This document shows, in pieces, positions 46,666 to 58,645 of a DNA stretch of 64,000 nucleotides. Source of the DNA: Paramecium pentaurelia (taxonomy: Eukaryota; Ciliophora; Oligohymenophorea; Peniculida; Parameciidae). The notes beneath the pieces were generated by a model. It saw only the letters and a program-made list of their open reading frames with translations. It was not told the origin of the DNA and ran no database searches. How positions within the stretch are numbered: the first letter of the stretch is position 1; every line of letters begins with the position of its first letter. The stretch covers positions 694,587 to 758,586 of the forward strand of contig CAJJDO010000015.1 of assembly GCA_905183005.1 (NCBI GenBank), given 5' to 3'. Made by a program: the position numbers and the translations under genes.

Positions 46666-48293
46666 TCATTCTAATAGAGGTGGTAACTCTGAACGGCATG
46701 TGGGACACTGCATTTTAATATCAATCCAACTACGTAGACAAGATGGATGGAACCAATGATTACAAGGGGTTTACATGGCTTATTTGATTACTAATTTTTA
46801 AGTAGGTGCTTGTGTATCAAATGGATCTTCCATCAATGAAGTTAAGCAGATTGCACATTCTTCCTAGAAAATAAGATTAGATTTTCAGTACATGATCTTC
46901 TTATATATTAAGTGTTCTATAATAATTGTATTGTTTTGGTAAGAAACATTTTGGAATAAAAGATCTTGGACCTAATTTGAATTGGATATATAGGATAATT
47001 ATCTAGAGCAAGTATTCACTCAAATAGATCATACAAAATGCTAAAGAAGGTTCAAGACCACGTAAATTACTTGGACATCCTCTATTGTAAATCTAAATTA
47101 TTATAATGAAATACTTGATAAATCATACTTGGTACCAAAATACCAAAAACAAAATAAGAGATAAATCTAGGGTTATTACCAAGTCGAATGTTATGAATTA
47201 TTTATGGTAGTAGACATAAACCAGTTAAACAAATAAACCAATTATAAGTGAAAAAGAAGTACATCAATATAAAATATAAGATGAGGCTAAAATCTAAAGT
47301 AAGTTAGAGATTATTACAAAATTATGCAAAAAAGTAAGTTATAGCCCTTCTCATTCTTTATTAATCAAATAGATCTTCTAAATGTCGACTTCTCCAAACT
47401 ATCCATATTAATTTCATATCACAAGTGGTTGCCAATAAGAAGTAAAAGAATGCAGGTAATATGAAGTATTAGAAATATTGCTAGGATTGATAAAATTTAT
47501 TACATAATTAATCAATGCTTCATAGAGATTTTACAAACATATATAGGAATCTTGTATAGTCAAATAGCCCACTGCAAAAAGTGAGATCTAATATAAGTTT
47601 TAGACATTTACTTTGTTTGGGTCTTCCTCATTCTCAAGTAATGCTTTACAAAGTTTTGTGACGCATAAGAATTACGTAAAACATATCATCACAGACATTG
47701 CACAATACATAATAATGACTAATAAATTGTTTGTGGTGTCAAGCATCAAATCCATTAATATATCAACATCACAACGAGCATCCATAGAATTATTATGAGT
47801 CTTCATATGTACTTGGATCTTAGCATGTTCCTTATCATATTTTTCTTCTTAAAATTCGATATTGACAGTATATGCTATTTCACAATTCTCTTTTGAATAA
47901 TAGTTTCTTCTGAATTTGTAGGCTGTTGTGTAGTTCAAAGTACTGATGTTCTCGAATGAACTAACATTAAATCACTTATTACATGTCGCTGTCAGAGTAA
48001 TTTGTCAATTTAAATATACCAATAACTTGTCTCAATTCTTAGTATTTTGGATTCAATAGTTGAAACTCAAATCGATCGATCACTCCATTATTATCTTATT
48101 AAGTATTGTTTGGCAAGAATATCATATAAGCATCTCCTTATTCAACTGTCAAGTATTGAAATTATTATTCTTTTTTCTAAGATGTCCATAGTCCTTTATA
48201 TTCGAAACCATAGAGTAAGTTTGACAAGTCACTAATATTTTTTGGACGTTCACTTAGTCCAATTACTAATTAGAACAAAAAAATGCACAACAT
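46666..48293 (-). CDS. Tul1/DSC-type multi-TM RING-H2 E3 ubiquitin ligase
   Basis: The ATG is at 48293-48291 with signal peptide MLCIFLFQLVIG; the TGA is at 46668-46666. A lumenal domain (EQGDAYMIFLPNNTQQDNN, RFEFQLLNPKYQELRQV) is followed by about six TM helices, including LFAVGYLTIQDSYICL and YLLQIIILYIQFK. A signature LGPRSFIPKCFLPKQYNYY precedes a C-terminal RING-H2 (ECAICLTSL..CNHWFHPSCLRSW..CPTCRSEL). The order matches Tul1/DscA of the Golgi/endosome DSC complex, which ubiquitinates misplaced membrane proteins. A 28-nt intron (GTACTGAAA..TTTCTAG) sits just before the RING. Confidence 0.8.
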
Positions 48294-48357
48294 TATAAAA
48301 ATTATTTATAATCTAATCTTACTTTTTTCACACATATATAATTTAAATTTCAAATAA

Positions 48358-49372
48358 ATGAAAACACTCTCTGAAAACAAGACTTTTGTTTAACATATTA
48401 AATAAAGACAAGATGATTTCAAAGTATATTCATATTCATATTCAAGAAAACCCTATAACTTCCTACCAAAAAAGATCCTCCTCTCCTCCAATAAAATAAT
48501 TTCAATTCACTTACTTCTCCAAATCAACGTAGAGAATAAACTCCAAATTAGAGAAAAGCTAAAATTGAAAGTATATATATATTCTAAATAGGTGAAAATT
48601 CATGCTCTCCAACTCTTTTTCGTACTCCATAAATCAGCTTACATTATGAATACAATAAAAAAGGCCATTAAAGATAACCTAGTAACAATAGAAGTCGTAA
48701 TGAAAATATATCCACTGTCAAAGAAAGAAGAGAACATAATGCTGATTCTGTTACTAGAGATTACTCTAGAGTTTTAGAAGAAGTTATGAAAAAATATCGT
48801 TTACTTAAAACAGAATTACTTACAAAAGATAAAGAAGTACAAAAAACACAATTTTATAAAGAAGAATGGCTCAAAGAAAAGGTATTCATTCTTTATAATC
48901 AGAAACGTAACGAATTCCTCTAAGAAAGAAACAAAAATTTGAAAATGAAATTACTCAAAATAATAGAATTAGTTTAATAAGATTAACTATAAACTAATGA
49001 TGAATCGGAGGTACTTTAATATTTGTATCATGATAGTTAATAGGGTATCATAGCTAGTCTTTAGACAGAAAATAAATATTTACGTTAAATGTTGCATCTA
49101 TATGATGTTACTGATGTTTCAGAATAACTTTAATAACTTGAAAGTGAGTAAGATCATGAAGTTGACTATATTGATAACATACTCAACGTATTCTTAGGTG
49201 ATCTTAGAACTATTTAAAAAAACAGAAAAGAAAAAAAGGAAAGTTAATAATTAGGTATTATTTTACAATTATATTATTAGGATAATTCAATTCACTATCC
49301 TTGACAGTACTGAATAAAGAATCTAGTTTTGTTGATTTATCAGAAGATAAATTATTAATGGAATAATAATGA
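48358..49372 (+). CDS. Coiled-coil protein with basic N-terminus
   Basis: The ATG is at 48358 (MKTLSENKTFVQHIKQRQ) and the TGA at 49370-49372. Introns of 23, 21, 21 and 26 nt give one frame. The N-terminal ~110 residues are Ser/Pro/Arg-rich and disordered (NSLTSPNQRREQTPNQRK, CSPTLFRTPQISL). A coiled coil then runs from RDYSRVLEEVMKKYRLLKT through EEWLKEKKRNEFLQERNKN to DYIDNILNVFLGDLRTI. The start lies 64 bp from the divergent Tul1-like start. Function unknown; centrosomal or axonemal scaffolds often look like this. Confidence 0.65.
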
Positions 49373-49829
49373 AATATTAAATAAACAAGCTCAATTTATA
49401 TCCTAGTAATTCCTTTCATTTTTTGTTGTGTATTTTAATATTGATTTTAATTTATTATCTACCTTTTTATTTTATAATAGTTACATAAATTCATATTATT
49501 TTTCTATAAGTCAAATCTTTGAAAGAATATTAAGCTATAATAAATTATTTATCTTATTCACAACTATAACTATATAAATAACTATCTATAATATTAATTT
49601 AAGTTTATTTTGTATAACTGCATTTATATTTTATTAAAATTTCTTGTAGAAATCCTATTTTATATAATATTTTAACAATATATATATATTTATCATTATT
49701 ATAATAAGTATGGTAAAGTATTATATTTTAATTTTGATTTATAATGTTTATAGGTAGGAGTTCTTTATTTTTATTATGTGAATGGTCTAACTGGTAATGT
49801 TTTATGTGGAGATTAGCAATTTTAAATTG
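49373..49829. other. AT-rich region between convergent genes
   Basis: No gene supported. TATATA runs occur near 49680, and frames are short or of Ile/Tyr/Leu-only composition. Confidence 0.45.
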
Positions 49830-50885
49830 TCATAATTCTTTATCTTGGTCTATTAATTTTGATTGTATGTTTTTATTTAATTTATTTTAATAATATTCCT
49901 AATCATTATAATATATTTATATACCCTCATATTTAGTAAATGAATCAATATTTTAAAATAATTAATTATATTAAATATTTGAACCTTTATGTATCTCTTT
50001 GAATACTTTTTCAGTTTCTCTATCTTTTGTAATATTAAATTAATTCTCATTGAAACCAAACTCTTATTTTTTTTTTTCATATTCATTATTTAAAATATTT
50101 ATGTATTACTTAACTACATCATCATTAATGGACTCTATCAATTAAAGAGTATTTTATTATTTAGAATTCTATTTTTAATCATTAACAACAATATTTTTAT
50201 AACTAACATTTTGTGAGTCAATAAAATAATAAGAACGGGAATTTTCTATACTCCATTTGAAAATACCATGTGTTATTTTAATTGATCTTACTTTTTCAAG
50301 AAAGTGAATTATTTTGTATGTGTAATACTAACACAATTATTCATGTGATAAACTTCTTTCATATTGATCTTCCTCTTCATCTGTAATATATTGAGATGAA
50401 GCAATGACTATATCTTTTGTTAAGATTCCTACTTCAATATATGCTCTTTTATATAACATTGTATAATCATCTTGTTCTGCAACATAAAGAATCCTTTAAT
50501 CAACCAAATATTGAGATTATATATAGAGTATGTCCTTCCATATAGTTTCAATTCTTCTTTTATTGAGTAGAATATTTAATTCTACATCTGTCATAATTTG
50601 AAGATTCTAATCAACAAACTTGCATATACAACCATTTTTAGGCATTAATGATTTTAATCTATAATGTGGTAGGTTCCTTAATTATTTATATTGTCCATAA
50701 AGATTTGTTTTTCTTTAAGAGATGAACAATTCTACTTCTCCTTAATTGAAAATAGAGATTTCAGGAATGTTGAATCGAAATGTCTTAAGAGTCAAAGGTT
50801 ATAATGCTTTTAGAATTTGAATATATGTAAAAGGCTATGTTTAATGTTAAACAATGAAAGTCTCTTTTGCGAGTTCGTCATTCAT
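49830..50885 (-). CDS. Hypothetical globular protein, 351 aa, intronless
   Basis: One uninterrupted frame runs from ATG 50885-50883 (MNDELAKETFIVQHQTQPF) to TGA 49832-49830. The sequence is well mixed (LKTFRFNIPEISIFNQGEV, MPKNGCICKFVDQNLQIM, RIETIWKDILYIQSQYLV, THGIFKWSIENSRSYYFI) with a Lys/Glu/Asn-rich C-terminal third. No TM segment or recognised domain. The start codon is only 10 bp from that of the divergent gene at 50896, so the two must share regulatory DNA that lies within coding sequence. Confidence 0.65.
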
Positions 50886-50895
50886 TAAATTAATA

Positions 50896-53194
50896 ATGAA
50901 ACATAGAGAAGAAATGATAAAACAGTTATAGAATATATAAGACCCATATGTATTATAAAAGCAAAGACAGATAGATGTAAAGAGGAAATATGAACAATTA
51001 TTGGCTTAAGTGAATCTAATTTATGATGAAGATGCAAAAGAACGTCAATACTAAGTTGATTTCTAGCGTTTCATTCATTTTTATAAATTTTTGGCTCGTC
51101 GACCAGATAGCGAATAATCAAATTAATCAATAGTGAACAGATTATAATTATGGGTTCCAGACACAATAGTATTGAATGATCGTGAAATGCCAAATTATTG
51201 GTTGTATTCAGATTCAAGAGGATATGTATTTAGAACAGATGCTTTCACATCAAAAAATGTAATTAGTAAATTAGCTAATTATACATCTCCAGATGAATTA
51301 GTTGCAGTTATAAAGAAATAATAATTTAGGAACATGGAATTAGTTGGGAATGAAATTAAATTGGTGTGTTGTAGAGATTTATAATCTCAAATTAATGTCA
51401 ATTTTTAAAATAGAATGGATCTCACAATAATATAAAAATTTGTTAAAAGTAATGGTCCAAAAGCTTTTATATGTAGAACTATATGGCGTAAAGATAAAAA
51501 TCCTTATTGTTATATTGTAACTAATAAAGAAGATTATTTTTCATAAACAACAAATCCTAAATCTGAATTCACAAAATATATTACTAATGTTAATCAATAG
51601 AATTCATGTACAATTGTTAATACTTGTCGTGGAAAATATGTTGATGAAACAGTTCCATATGTCAAAAATATTATAAATTATATTTATATACATTTGCATA
51701 TTTCATTTAAGGAATTTGCTGCTGATTTCATTAAAGATGAAAGTGGAATATGGTGGTTTATAAATGTTAAAGGATTTATTATTGATAAAAGTCCAGATAA
51801 GATTCTTTGGAAATCTATTACACATTATGGAGAAGATGTACATGAAGAAGGATAACCTATAATTTAATAACAATAATCAAAAATTATATCACCTAAAAAT
51901 AAAACTAAAGTTGCTGATATGTGTTAAAAACTAAAGATTTGTAAATATTGTGAATAATCTTATCCTGAATAATATTTATAATATAAAATGACATTAAAAA
52001 TGATCATTTAAACTGATAAACATCTTTATTGGAGAGGTAAAACATTTAATTGGATTGAAAGATCAGATGTAACCAATTTAGAAGTTAGCAATCTCTATCA
52101 TGAACATAAAGTATGTAAATAATGTTACACTCTCTATAAAGAAACAGAATAACTTATTGAATTACAATTATAATTTAATAAATAATTAGGATTACCCAGT
52201 GATTATGATACTATTAATCAAATGTTAACACTCAAAGCCAATTAGGTGAATAATGAATCTATTAAAACAGGATTAGATGAATCTAAATAAATTTTTAATA
52301 TCTCTGCAACTAAATAACTTATACTCAATAATTAATCTATACCTATTATTCATAATACTGTTATTAAAACACTTAATCGCTTTAGATTCATGATCTTAAT
52401 CCATTCAATTCGAGATGTCCCTTAAAATGTAGATCTATCTAAACACTATTATATTGAATGTAACATCTTTGATCAAAAATTCAGAATTAAACTTGATCTT
52501 ATCACAGGTCAAATCTTTGATAAAGGTTATTTCTTAACTCTCAATAGAATGCGTTTATATTACTTTTTTAGTGATCAACGTAAAGGATGGGTTGAATATG
52601 TAAATCAAATCAAAATATTACCAATGTATCTTTATTAAGAAAATATCAAAATTGGTACCTTAGAAATAGAATTACAAGATCTCCTTTCAGAAAGAGTTAT
52701 CAGAAGAGAATTCCTAAAAGTTTTTAGTGTCAAGGATTGCTATCCAATCTTAAGTTGGTCCTTAAATGTATACTATTATATATAAATTAATAAAGTTGAC
52801 TTTAGGATTAGTAGATTCAGGCCCTGCTAATGTTACTAGAATTAAATTACAAGAACATTTTGGGATTTAATTACCTAATCCTGATTATTGTACTTGTGAA
52901 CCTCTTCCGGCTGAATGGATGACAATACTAAATTAGAAAAAAGATGTAGATCTACATAGAAGTGAAAGATAAATTACTAATCATACCTTAAAAAGAGTTT
53001 CAACTGCTCATGCTAAATTACAAAAAAGTAGATTTGAAGGATCCTCTTTGCATTAAGACATGGAATCGTTCAACGATTCAACTAAAGAATTATATAGTCA
53101 ACTTAATTTATAAAAAGAAATATAATTATATGAAATTGATGAAGATGAACGTAAAAATAAGAAAAGAAGATTATTTTAATAATATGATTTATGA
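50896..53194 (+). CDS. Large protein with paired CxxC motifs, unknown
   Basis: The ATG is at 50896 (MKHREEMIKQLQNIQDPYV) and the TGA at 53192-53194, with one 28-nt intron (52768-52795). The product is about 755 residues. The first half is globular (RRPDSEQSNQSIVNRLQLW, FVKSNGPKAFICRTIWRKD). A putative zinc site follows (KICKYCEQSYPEQ and HKVCKQCYTLYKE). Then comes a C2-like beta-rich region (FRFMILIHSIRDVPQNV, KIGTLEIELQDLLSE, REFLKVFSVKDCYPI). The tail is charged and helical. I do not recognise the family; ciliary proteins with a mid-protein CxxC pair and a C2-like half exist. Confidence 0.75.
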
Positions 53195-53245
53195 TCATTG
53201 ATAACTTATTGTAATTTTAATTTTCATTAGGCTTTAACTATTATT

Positions 53246-53444
53246 TTCTCTTTAGCCTAACCTAAAGTCTACAATTATTAGTGAACCCTAAATTTTATAA
53301 TGTTCTATCTTTATTTTAGTGTATATTTGATATACTTTACAATTAATATTCGATAGTTTCTTTATATTGAGCTTCCATTTTTTGAGTAAAATTTGCTAAT
53401 TGATTAATATTAATATCTTATGAAGTACTCTTATATATCAACAT
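53246..53444 (-). pseudogene. Degenerate ubiquitin-like copy
   Basis: The minus frame reads FTQKMEAQYKETIEYQLQS, RTLQNLGFTNNCRLQVRLK. This is clearly related to the genes at 53822 and 60801. The first half of the domain is missing or scrambled, and the terminal KGG is replaced by KRK. The frame then runs on past the domain end into the 3' end of the neighbouring gene. It is oriented back-to-back with the intact plus copy about 380 bp away. Confidence 0.65.
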
Positions 53445-53821
53445 ATTAATTTATGATTTTCTTTATTTTTATTTAAAAAAATAATCAATAAATAAGATAA
53501 AATAAATAACTTTTTAAGCCTTTAGTTTCTAATAATTTCATACAATAAGTAATTTTGACTTACCCTCCTTAGATTTAGACATTATGATAGATTATCAAAG
53601 TTTATAAAATCTAAAGTTATGAGTCAAAATTTTTAGAATTAATTAATATTAAGATTTTAATTCTATTTTTTATTTTTTTAGTCAAATTCAAATCATGGAA
53701 ACACGTACATCATCACTAATTAAATTTATTATTATTAATAATTATTCTATTATATACATATTTTAGAATATAAAAGCCTTTGAGAAAAAAAGATTTATTA
53801 AATATTAAAAATAAAATAAAA

Positions 53822-54154
53822 ATGAATTAATTAATGAATTAGGTTAACGAAGCAAGTTCAGGTAGAAATGATCAACCCCATGCAATTAGTGTTAATGTTG
53901 TTGTAAATTTACAATAAGCTAATTTAAATTTACAATTATCCATAGATCCTGAAATTCCATTTAATATTTTTGTAAATGGAATCAAAGAATAAATATTTGC
54001 ACAAAGAATGTAGGCTCAATATGAAGAAACTATCGAGTATTAATTGGGAAATGGATCCAATTTATAATAAAATGAAAGCAGAACATTATAATCTTTAGGG
54101 TTCAATAATAATTGTACACTTTATGTTAGGCTTAAGCTCAAAGGAGGATAATGA
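53822..54154 (+). CDS. Ubiquitin-like protein ending Gly-Gly-Gln
   Basis: A frame of 110 codons runs from ATG 53822 (MNQLMNQVNEASSGRND; a second Met at 53834) to TGA 54152-54154, without introns. After a polar N-terminus of about 25 residues the domain reads ISVNVVVNLQQANLNLQLS, IPFNIFVNGIKEQI, QAQYEETIEYQLGNGSN and RTLQSLGFNNNCTLYVRLK, then LKGGQ. The C-terminal half lines up with ubiquitin: R-T-L, an eight-residue gap, T-L, then a basic residue before Gly-Gly. The single Gln after GG (TAA codon) would need removal before conjugation. Function as a modifier is inferred. Confidence 0.75.
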
Positions 54155-54200
54155 AAAATTAATATAATTATAATAATTTTAAAATGTATGAATATAAACT

Positions 54201-54635
54201 TCTATTGGAACTAAATTTGATAGTGTTAATAGATATTACATTTAAATCTTTAAATAAGAAATTATTAGCTTTATCATATAATTGAACTAAAAATCTTAAG
54301 TCTATGCTAATGCTTCAAGGATACGTTTAACAAACGATTAGACTATGAGTCAGTAGCAATTGATTTCTTAAGTAGAATAAAACATGATGTCTATTCTATA
54401 ATACATAGAAATCTTATTAAAAAAATTAAAATTAAAATATAAATTCTACTCAATTCATAGCAAAACATACAAAATATAAAATTAAGATAGAAATTGTACT
54501 TTGCAGCATCAATAAATTATAATGTAAAAGGTCTTTTAATATTCTTTTTTTTTTTAATATTTGACTTATTTTATGTACTTCAATATAAAAAAAAAAAACT
54601 CCATTCTTAAGTTATAAATATGTATCATATTTTGA
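54201..54635 (+). CDS. Possible gene after the ubiquitin-like gene, start unresolved
   Basis: A frame opens near 54201 and runs to TGA 54633-54635. It reads IGTKFDSVNRYYIQIFKQE, IIQLNQKSQVYANASRIRL and SILQYIEILLKKLKLKYKF. The composition looks coding until about 54530, then becomes homopolymeric. No in-frame ATG occurs at the 5' edge, so the N-terminus is unknown or an exon is missing. Confidence 0.35.
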
Positions 54636-54780
54636 TAAACTTTTCAATTTTCATTTAATATAAAAATATAATATTTTTCCAATATATTCAAATATAATGC
54701 ATAATCATTAGCACTAATTCTATTATTTATATTATTAATGTATTTTTAAGAGTAATTCTTAATATGATTTGATTCAAATA

Positions 54781-55111
54781 TCATTTCTGAGATTCAGGAT
54801 CATTTTTTATTAAATAACACAGTATTAAATTTATAAAATTACTCTTTATATAAATGTCTATAAATTTTTGAAACAAAGGATCATTATATTTGCATTTTTA
54901 ATAAATCTTTTTTTCCCTAATTTCTTTCAATAATCCATTTATTAAATCATAATTGGACTCTATTAAATTCTAAAATTATGAAATGATTTCCCTTCTAAAA
55001 TATGGCTTTAAGTTTTTCTATCTTTGTATTCAAGCTTTTTAATAATTCATTTGATCTTTTCAATTCATGATATGAGTTTGTCCGTTTTTATTTTATCCTC
55101 CTAATGTTCAT
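54781..55111 (-). CDS. Possible small coiled-coil protein with frame change
   Basis: The ATG is at 55111-55109 (MNIRRIKQKRTNSYHELKR) and leads into a helix (SNELLKSLNTKIEKLK). A second frame continues REIISQFQNLIESNYDLIN, KEIREKKIYQKCKYNDPLF and FINLILCYLIKNDPE to 54783-54781. No clear intron joins them. This could be one gene with an indel. Confidence 0.4.
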
Positions 55112-55442
55112 TAAGGCACACTTAATGAATCCTCATTTTTTTACAGCAATTATATGAAACATAGAAACTAATGGATCTGAAAATCTACAGTATTGAATTA
55201 AAAATTTTTAATTTTTAAACAACCATATAATATTTGATTATTTAATAAAAGTGCAAATCTAATTATCTATAACTATAAGCCTGCAGTTTATGGGAATGGA
55301 ATACTATCAATAGATGCTAATCTTAATATGAATATAAATATTAAATTATCAATATTAATTATTTATTAAACTTAGAAAATTGAAAATTAAATATATATGA
55401 ACTTGTTTTTATAGTTTTTTAAAAATTATTTTATTAAAAATA

Positions 55443-55990
55443 ATGGGAAGAGCCTTTGGAAAAAGGGAAGTGCAAGTATTATAATAGAATTTCGAGATTT
55501 TTAGATATTTCAGGTAAAACAAGTATCATTAATGCTCTGAAAAATGAGAAAAATGCATCTGCTGCACCTACAGTTGGTTTTAAAAAAGATTCTTTAGAGA
55601 AATTTAATTTCAATTTTTAATTCTCTGATATGAGTGGACAAAATTAATATAGAGGGATGTGGTAATACTATTTAACAAAAGTATAGAAAATTGATATGAA
55701 TAGATTGATGGTTTAATATTTGTGATTGATTCATCCGATAAAATTAGATTTGGTATAGCCCTTGATGAATTAAAATTATTATTTGAGATTCCTGAATTTA
55801 ATAAAAATCTTCCAATACTTGTATATGTGTATGTTTTGGAGGTAGTGAAAAAAACTGGAGTAGAAAAAAAGATAAAATCCTCTTTTCTTTAGGGTATAAC
55901 ATCTAAATTTAATTATTACTCAGTCAAATATTAAGTTCATTACTCAAAATAGTTCGGAATTTGTTGAAATTATTAAAGAAAAATATTAAT
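55443..55990 (+). pseudogene. ARL6/BBS3-like small GTPase relic
   Basis: Segments match ARL6: a Walker A (GKTSIINALKNEK), switch I (APTVGF), switch II (FSDMSGQNQYRGMWQYYL) and the following strand (IDGLIFVIDSSDKIRFGIA, then NLPILVY). A 23-nt intron (GTATAGAAAATTG..GAATAG) lies before IDGLI. Before the P-loop the N-terminal exon is out of frame by every splice I tried. After NLPILVY the NKxD guanine-specificity motif and the last helix are replaced by unrelated residues. ARL6 recruits the BBSome to membranes. I read this as a decayed paralogue, although assembly error is possible. Confidence 0.55.
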
Positions 55991-56186
55991 TAATCCCCAT
56001 TTTCAATATCAAAATGGTTTTTTAATAATATGGAACATCTCGATTAATATAAGGATTAGATTAATTATAATCTCATATTAACTTAAATGAAAAATTTAAG
56101 TGCAGAAAAATATGTTTAATATAGTTGCATAAAATATTACAATTAAATCAATAATTAATAATTGTCTATTAATTTTTTAAAGATTA

Positions 56187-57560
56187 ATGAGTTTCGATAT
56201 CAAAAATGGGGAACACTTTTAATTCAATAAACCCCCAGAAAAGCTAGAATAAGTAGTAATAGGTGATTTATTTGCAAGGAATTAATATTCTTAAAATAGG
56301 GAAAAATCAACAATAAGTTCATAAAGTAATCCAAAGAAGAACCTAAAGATTAAATTAGTGACTAAAAAATTAGTTAAATTAATTAGTAAAGAAGGGAAGT
56401 AGCAGTGATAATAATGAAAAAATAGTATTTGGTTAATTATTAAGACATTTATAAGACCTTTGAAATATTTTCATACGGATTGCTACCACTTCTGAATGAT
56501 TTGAATTAGCTCTTAGATTTAATAAAGAATTTCAAAAAAATGAATTAGAAAGGAACCAGAATATAAATTGTTAAATTTATGAAGAGGCTTAATTAAAAAT
56601 TCTAAGTGCAAGAAAACATCCACAACTTCCTTAGAAGCCAACTCCACTTTTTACAAGCTCTCATCTCATCCAGTTTCTGATCGAAAATTTTTAAAGAGCT
56701 CGATGTATGCAAAAGGAGATTTTATCGCATCTAACAAATTGAGATTTTTGAGACTTAATTACAATTGATATTTATATATGTTTAAATACCATTAACAATG
56801 ATGTATAAGATCTAGAATGATTGAATATTTACTGTAAATTAACTTGAAGAATTAAATAATAATTTACTTGAAAAAAATTAAAAATAGAAAAAATAATTTA
56901 GTTGTTGATATTATATAGTTAATAACATGAAATTTTATTATTGGAATTATAATTTAAAGAAAGCAAAGAAGCTATTTAGTAAGATAGTAAAAACTAATGA
57001 CTAACTAAAATAGTCTTATTTTAATATTTAATAATATTATTAATAAATTCAGGATTAACAATTAATTAAACTAATTTGTATAAAATTAAATAATAGCAAA
57101 TACAATATTGAAATAATAAGAAGAATGTTTTGGTTATAACTAAACATTCAATTATTCAATACAGTTAATAAGAAGAGTTGAATAAAAAATACAAATTGAT
57201 TTAAAATAATGATTAAAGTTTAACCTAATAAGGTATAATACAAATTTTATCTTGTAAAGAGTGACACAAAAATGAGTGAAATTAATACATTATTATAGAT
57301 GAGAAAAAAATGAAGTTATAAGCGAATGATGCTTAAATAAAATCTCAATTACTTAAAATGAAAGATAGAATATAAAAAAATTTCATTTTAGATGAAACCT
57401 AAAGAAGATTATTAAATAAGATAATAAAAGCTATAGATCAATATATAATATTAATAATATTGATACTCTTCTAGAAACAGCACAATATGTATCGTAAAAC
57501 TAAAAAATAAAATAAACAGAATTATGTAATAGTTAAAAAAAGTCATTAATTTGAAATTAT
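56187..57560 (+). pseudogene. Frame-broken coiled-coil-like region
   Basis: An opening ATG at 56187 (MSFDIKNGEHFQFNKPPEK) is followed by protein-like segments in changing frames. They include IVFGQLLRHLQDL, FELALRFNKEFQKNELERN, EEAQLKILSARKHPQLPQK, LEELNNNLLEKNQKQKK, QANDAQIKSQLLKMKDR and LDETQRRLLNKIIKAIDQY. Gln/Lys/Leu composition suggests one coiled-coil gene. The number of breaks exceeds what short introns explained in my reading, so it is either decayed or poorly assembled, next to the N-containing duplication. Confidence 0.4.
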
Positions 57561-57630
57561 CTCATATAGTTTAAAAATCGATTAGATTATTCAATTTTTT
57601 TCATTTTAGGTAGACTTAAATTCATATTAT

Positions 57631-58644
57631 TTTTTTCTTTATTTTTAGTCTTATCTAACATTGATGTTTTAAGATAATTGAATTAATTTAAATAATCATT
57701 TTTTTTTTGATCTGTGAAAAATTATAACAAAATCTATTGATTTCATAGGTTTCAATAAAATTTACATTTCTAGAATTTATAAAATTAAATAATAATTACA
57801 AAACATGTAATATTAAAGACCCAAATTCTAAAAAAATCCATAAAAAAATGAAGAAATCAACAATAAAAATCATTAGGATTCACCTGAACTAAATAAAAGG
57901 GAGCCAACAACATCTTAATCAGCTAAGGCTTATAATTCTTAGTACAATCCATAATATCAACCCCCCTGCCTTGTTAGTGGATCCCTTATGTATGTTCCTA
58001 TGCCTCCACCTGCTAACTAGGCTACTATAAATCAATATTTTTAATAATTTTATCCTAATCCAGAACAATATTTGGATAAGTAGTCTATATCAAACAATCA
58101 AAATAACTTATCAGCCACATAAAAACAATCAGAAATCTTATAAATAATTTCTACTCCCTAAAATGATGTCTAATAGAAATAATAAAAGCAAAATGAATAT
58201 GTATAATCATATATTCCAGATTAAGAAGAATAAAACCTATAAAATAAATCGAAACCATCAATATTAGAGAATTTTTAAATCATTTCAACTTGTAAAATTA
58301 AAAATATGGATCTTAGCTCAAAAACTCACAACATGATTATTGTAGATAAAAAATTCAAAGAATTTATAATTTAACCATTTGATGAAAATTTGAAAAATAA
58401 ATAATTGGTACTTATTTTAATTACTCTAAGATCAATTCAAATCTTATTATAGTTTAAGATAAAAATATCACAGTTCCAGAATTTGACTCAGTGCAGAGAT
58501 TATGTTAATTACATATGAAACCTATAGAAAAAATTTGTACTAATTATGATTGTAAATAAAATAATGATATTTTGCTTTGTTAAGATTGTGCAAGAAACCA
58601 TAAAGGGCACAATTTATATGATATTCCAGAAGTATTATTTCTTA
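57631..58644 (+). repeat. Direct duplication, copy 1 (1,014 bp)
   Basis: This block recurs at 58646-59659 at a constant offset of 1,015 bp. No mismatch was seen by eye across the whole length. It ends exactly at the single N (58645). It contains the first ~280 codons of the B-box gene. Confidence 0.9.
57805..58644 (+). pseudogene. Truncated copy of the B-box gene 5' part
   Basis: The ATG is at 57805. The frame is identical to that of the intact gene at 58820, including the 23-nt intron, up to the residues DIPEVLFL, where the copy stops at the N. It is most likely the same locus represented twice in the assembly rather than a second gene. Confidence 0.8.
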
Positions 58645-58645
58645 N
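58645..58645. other. Single-N assembly gap
   Basis: The only ambiguous base in the window. It separates two identical 1,014-bp blocks, as expected when two overlapping contig ends are concatenated without merging the overlap. Confidence 0.9.

Noticed and set aside
49877..50086. Alternative minus frame of 69 codons
   Set aside because: It overlaps, in a different frame, the intronless 351-codon gene, which has far better composition.
50800..50840. Possible plus-strand start for the large gene upstream of 50896
   Set aside because: This stretch is coding on the minus strand (ILKALQPLTLKTFRF) and the plus frame is interrupted by TGA.
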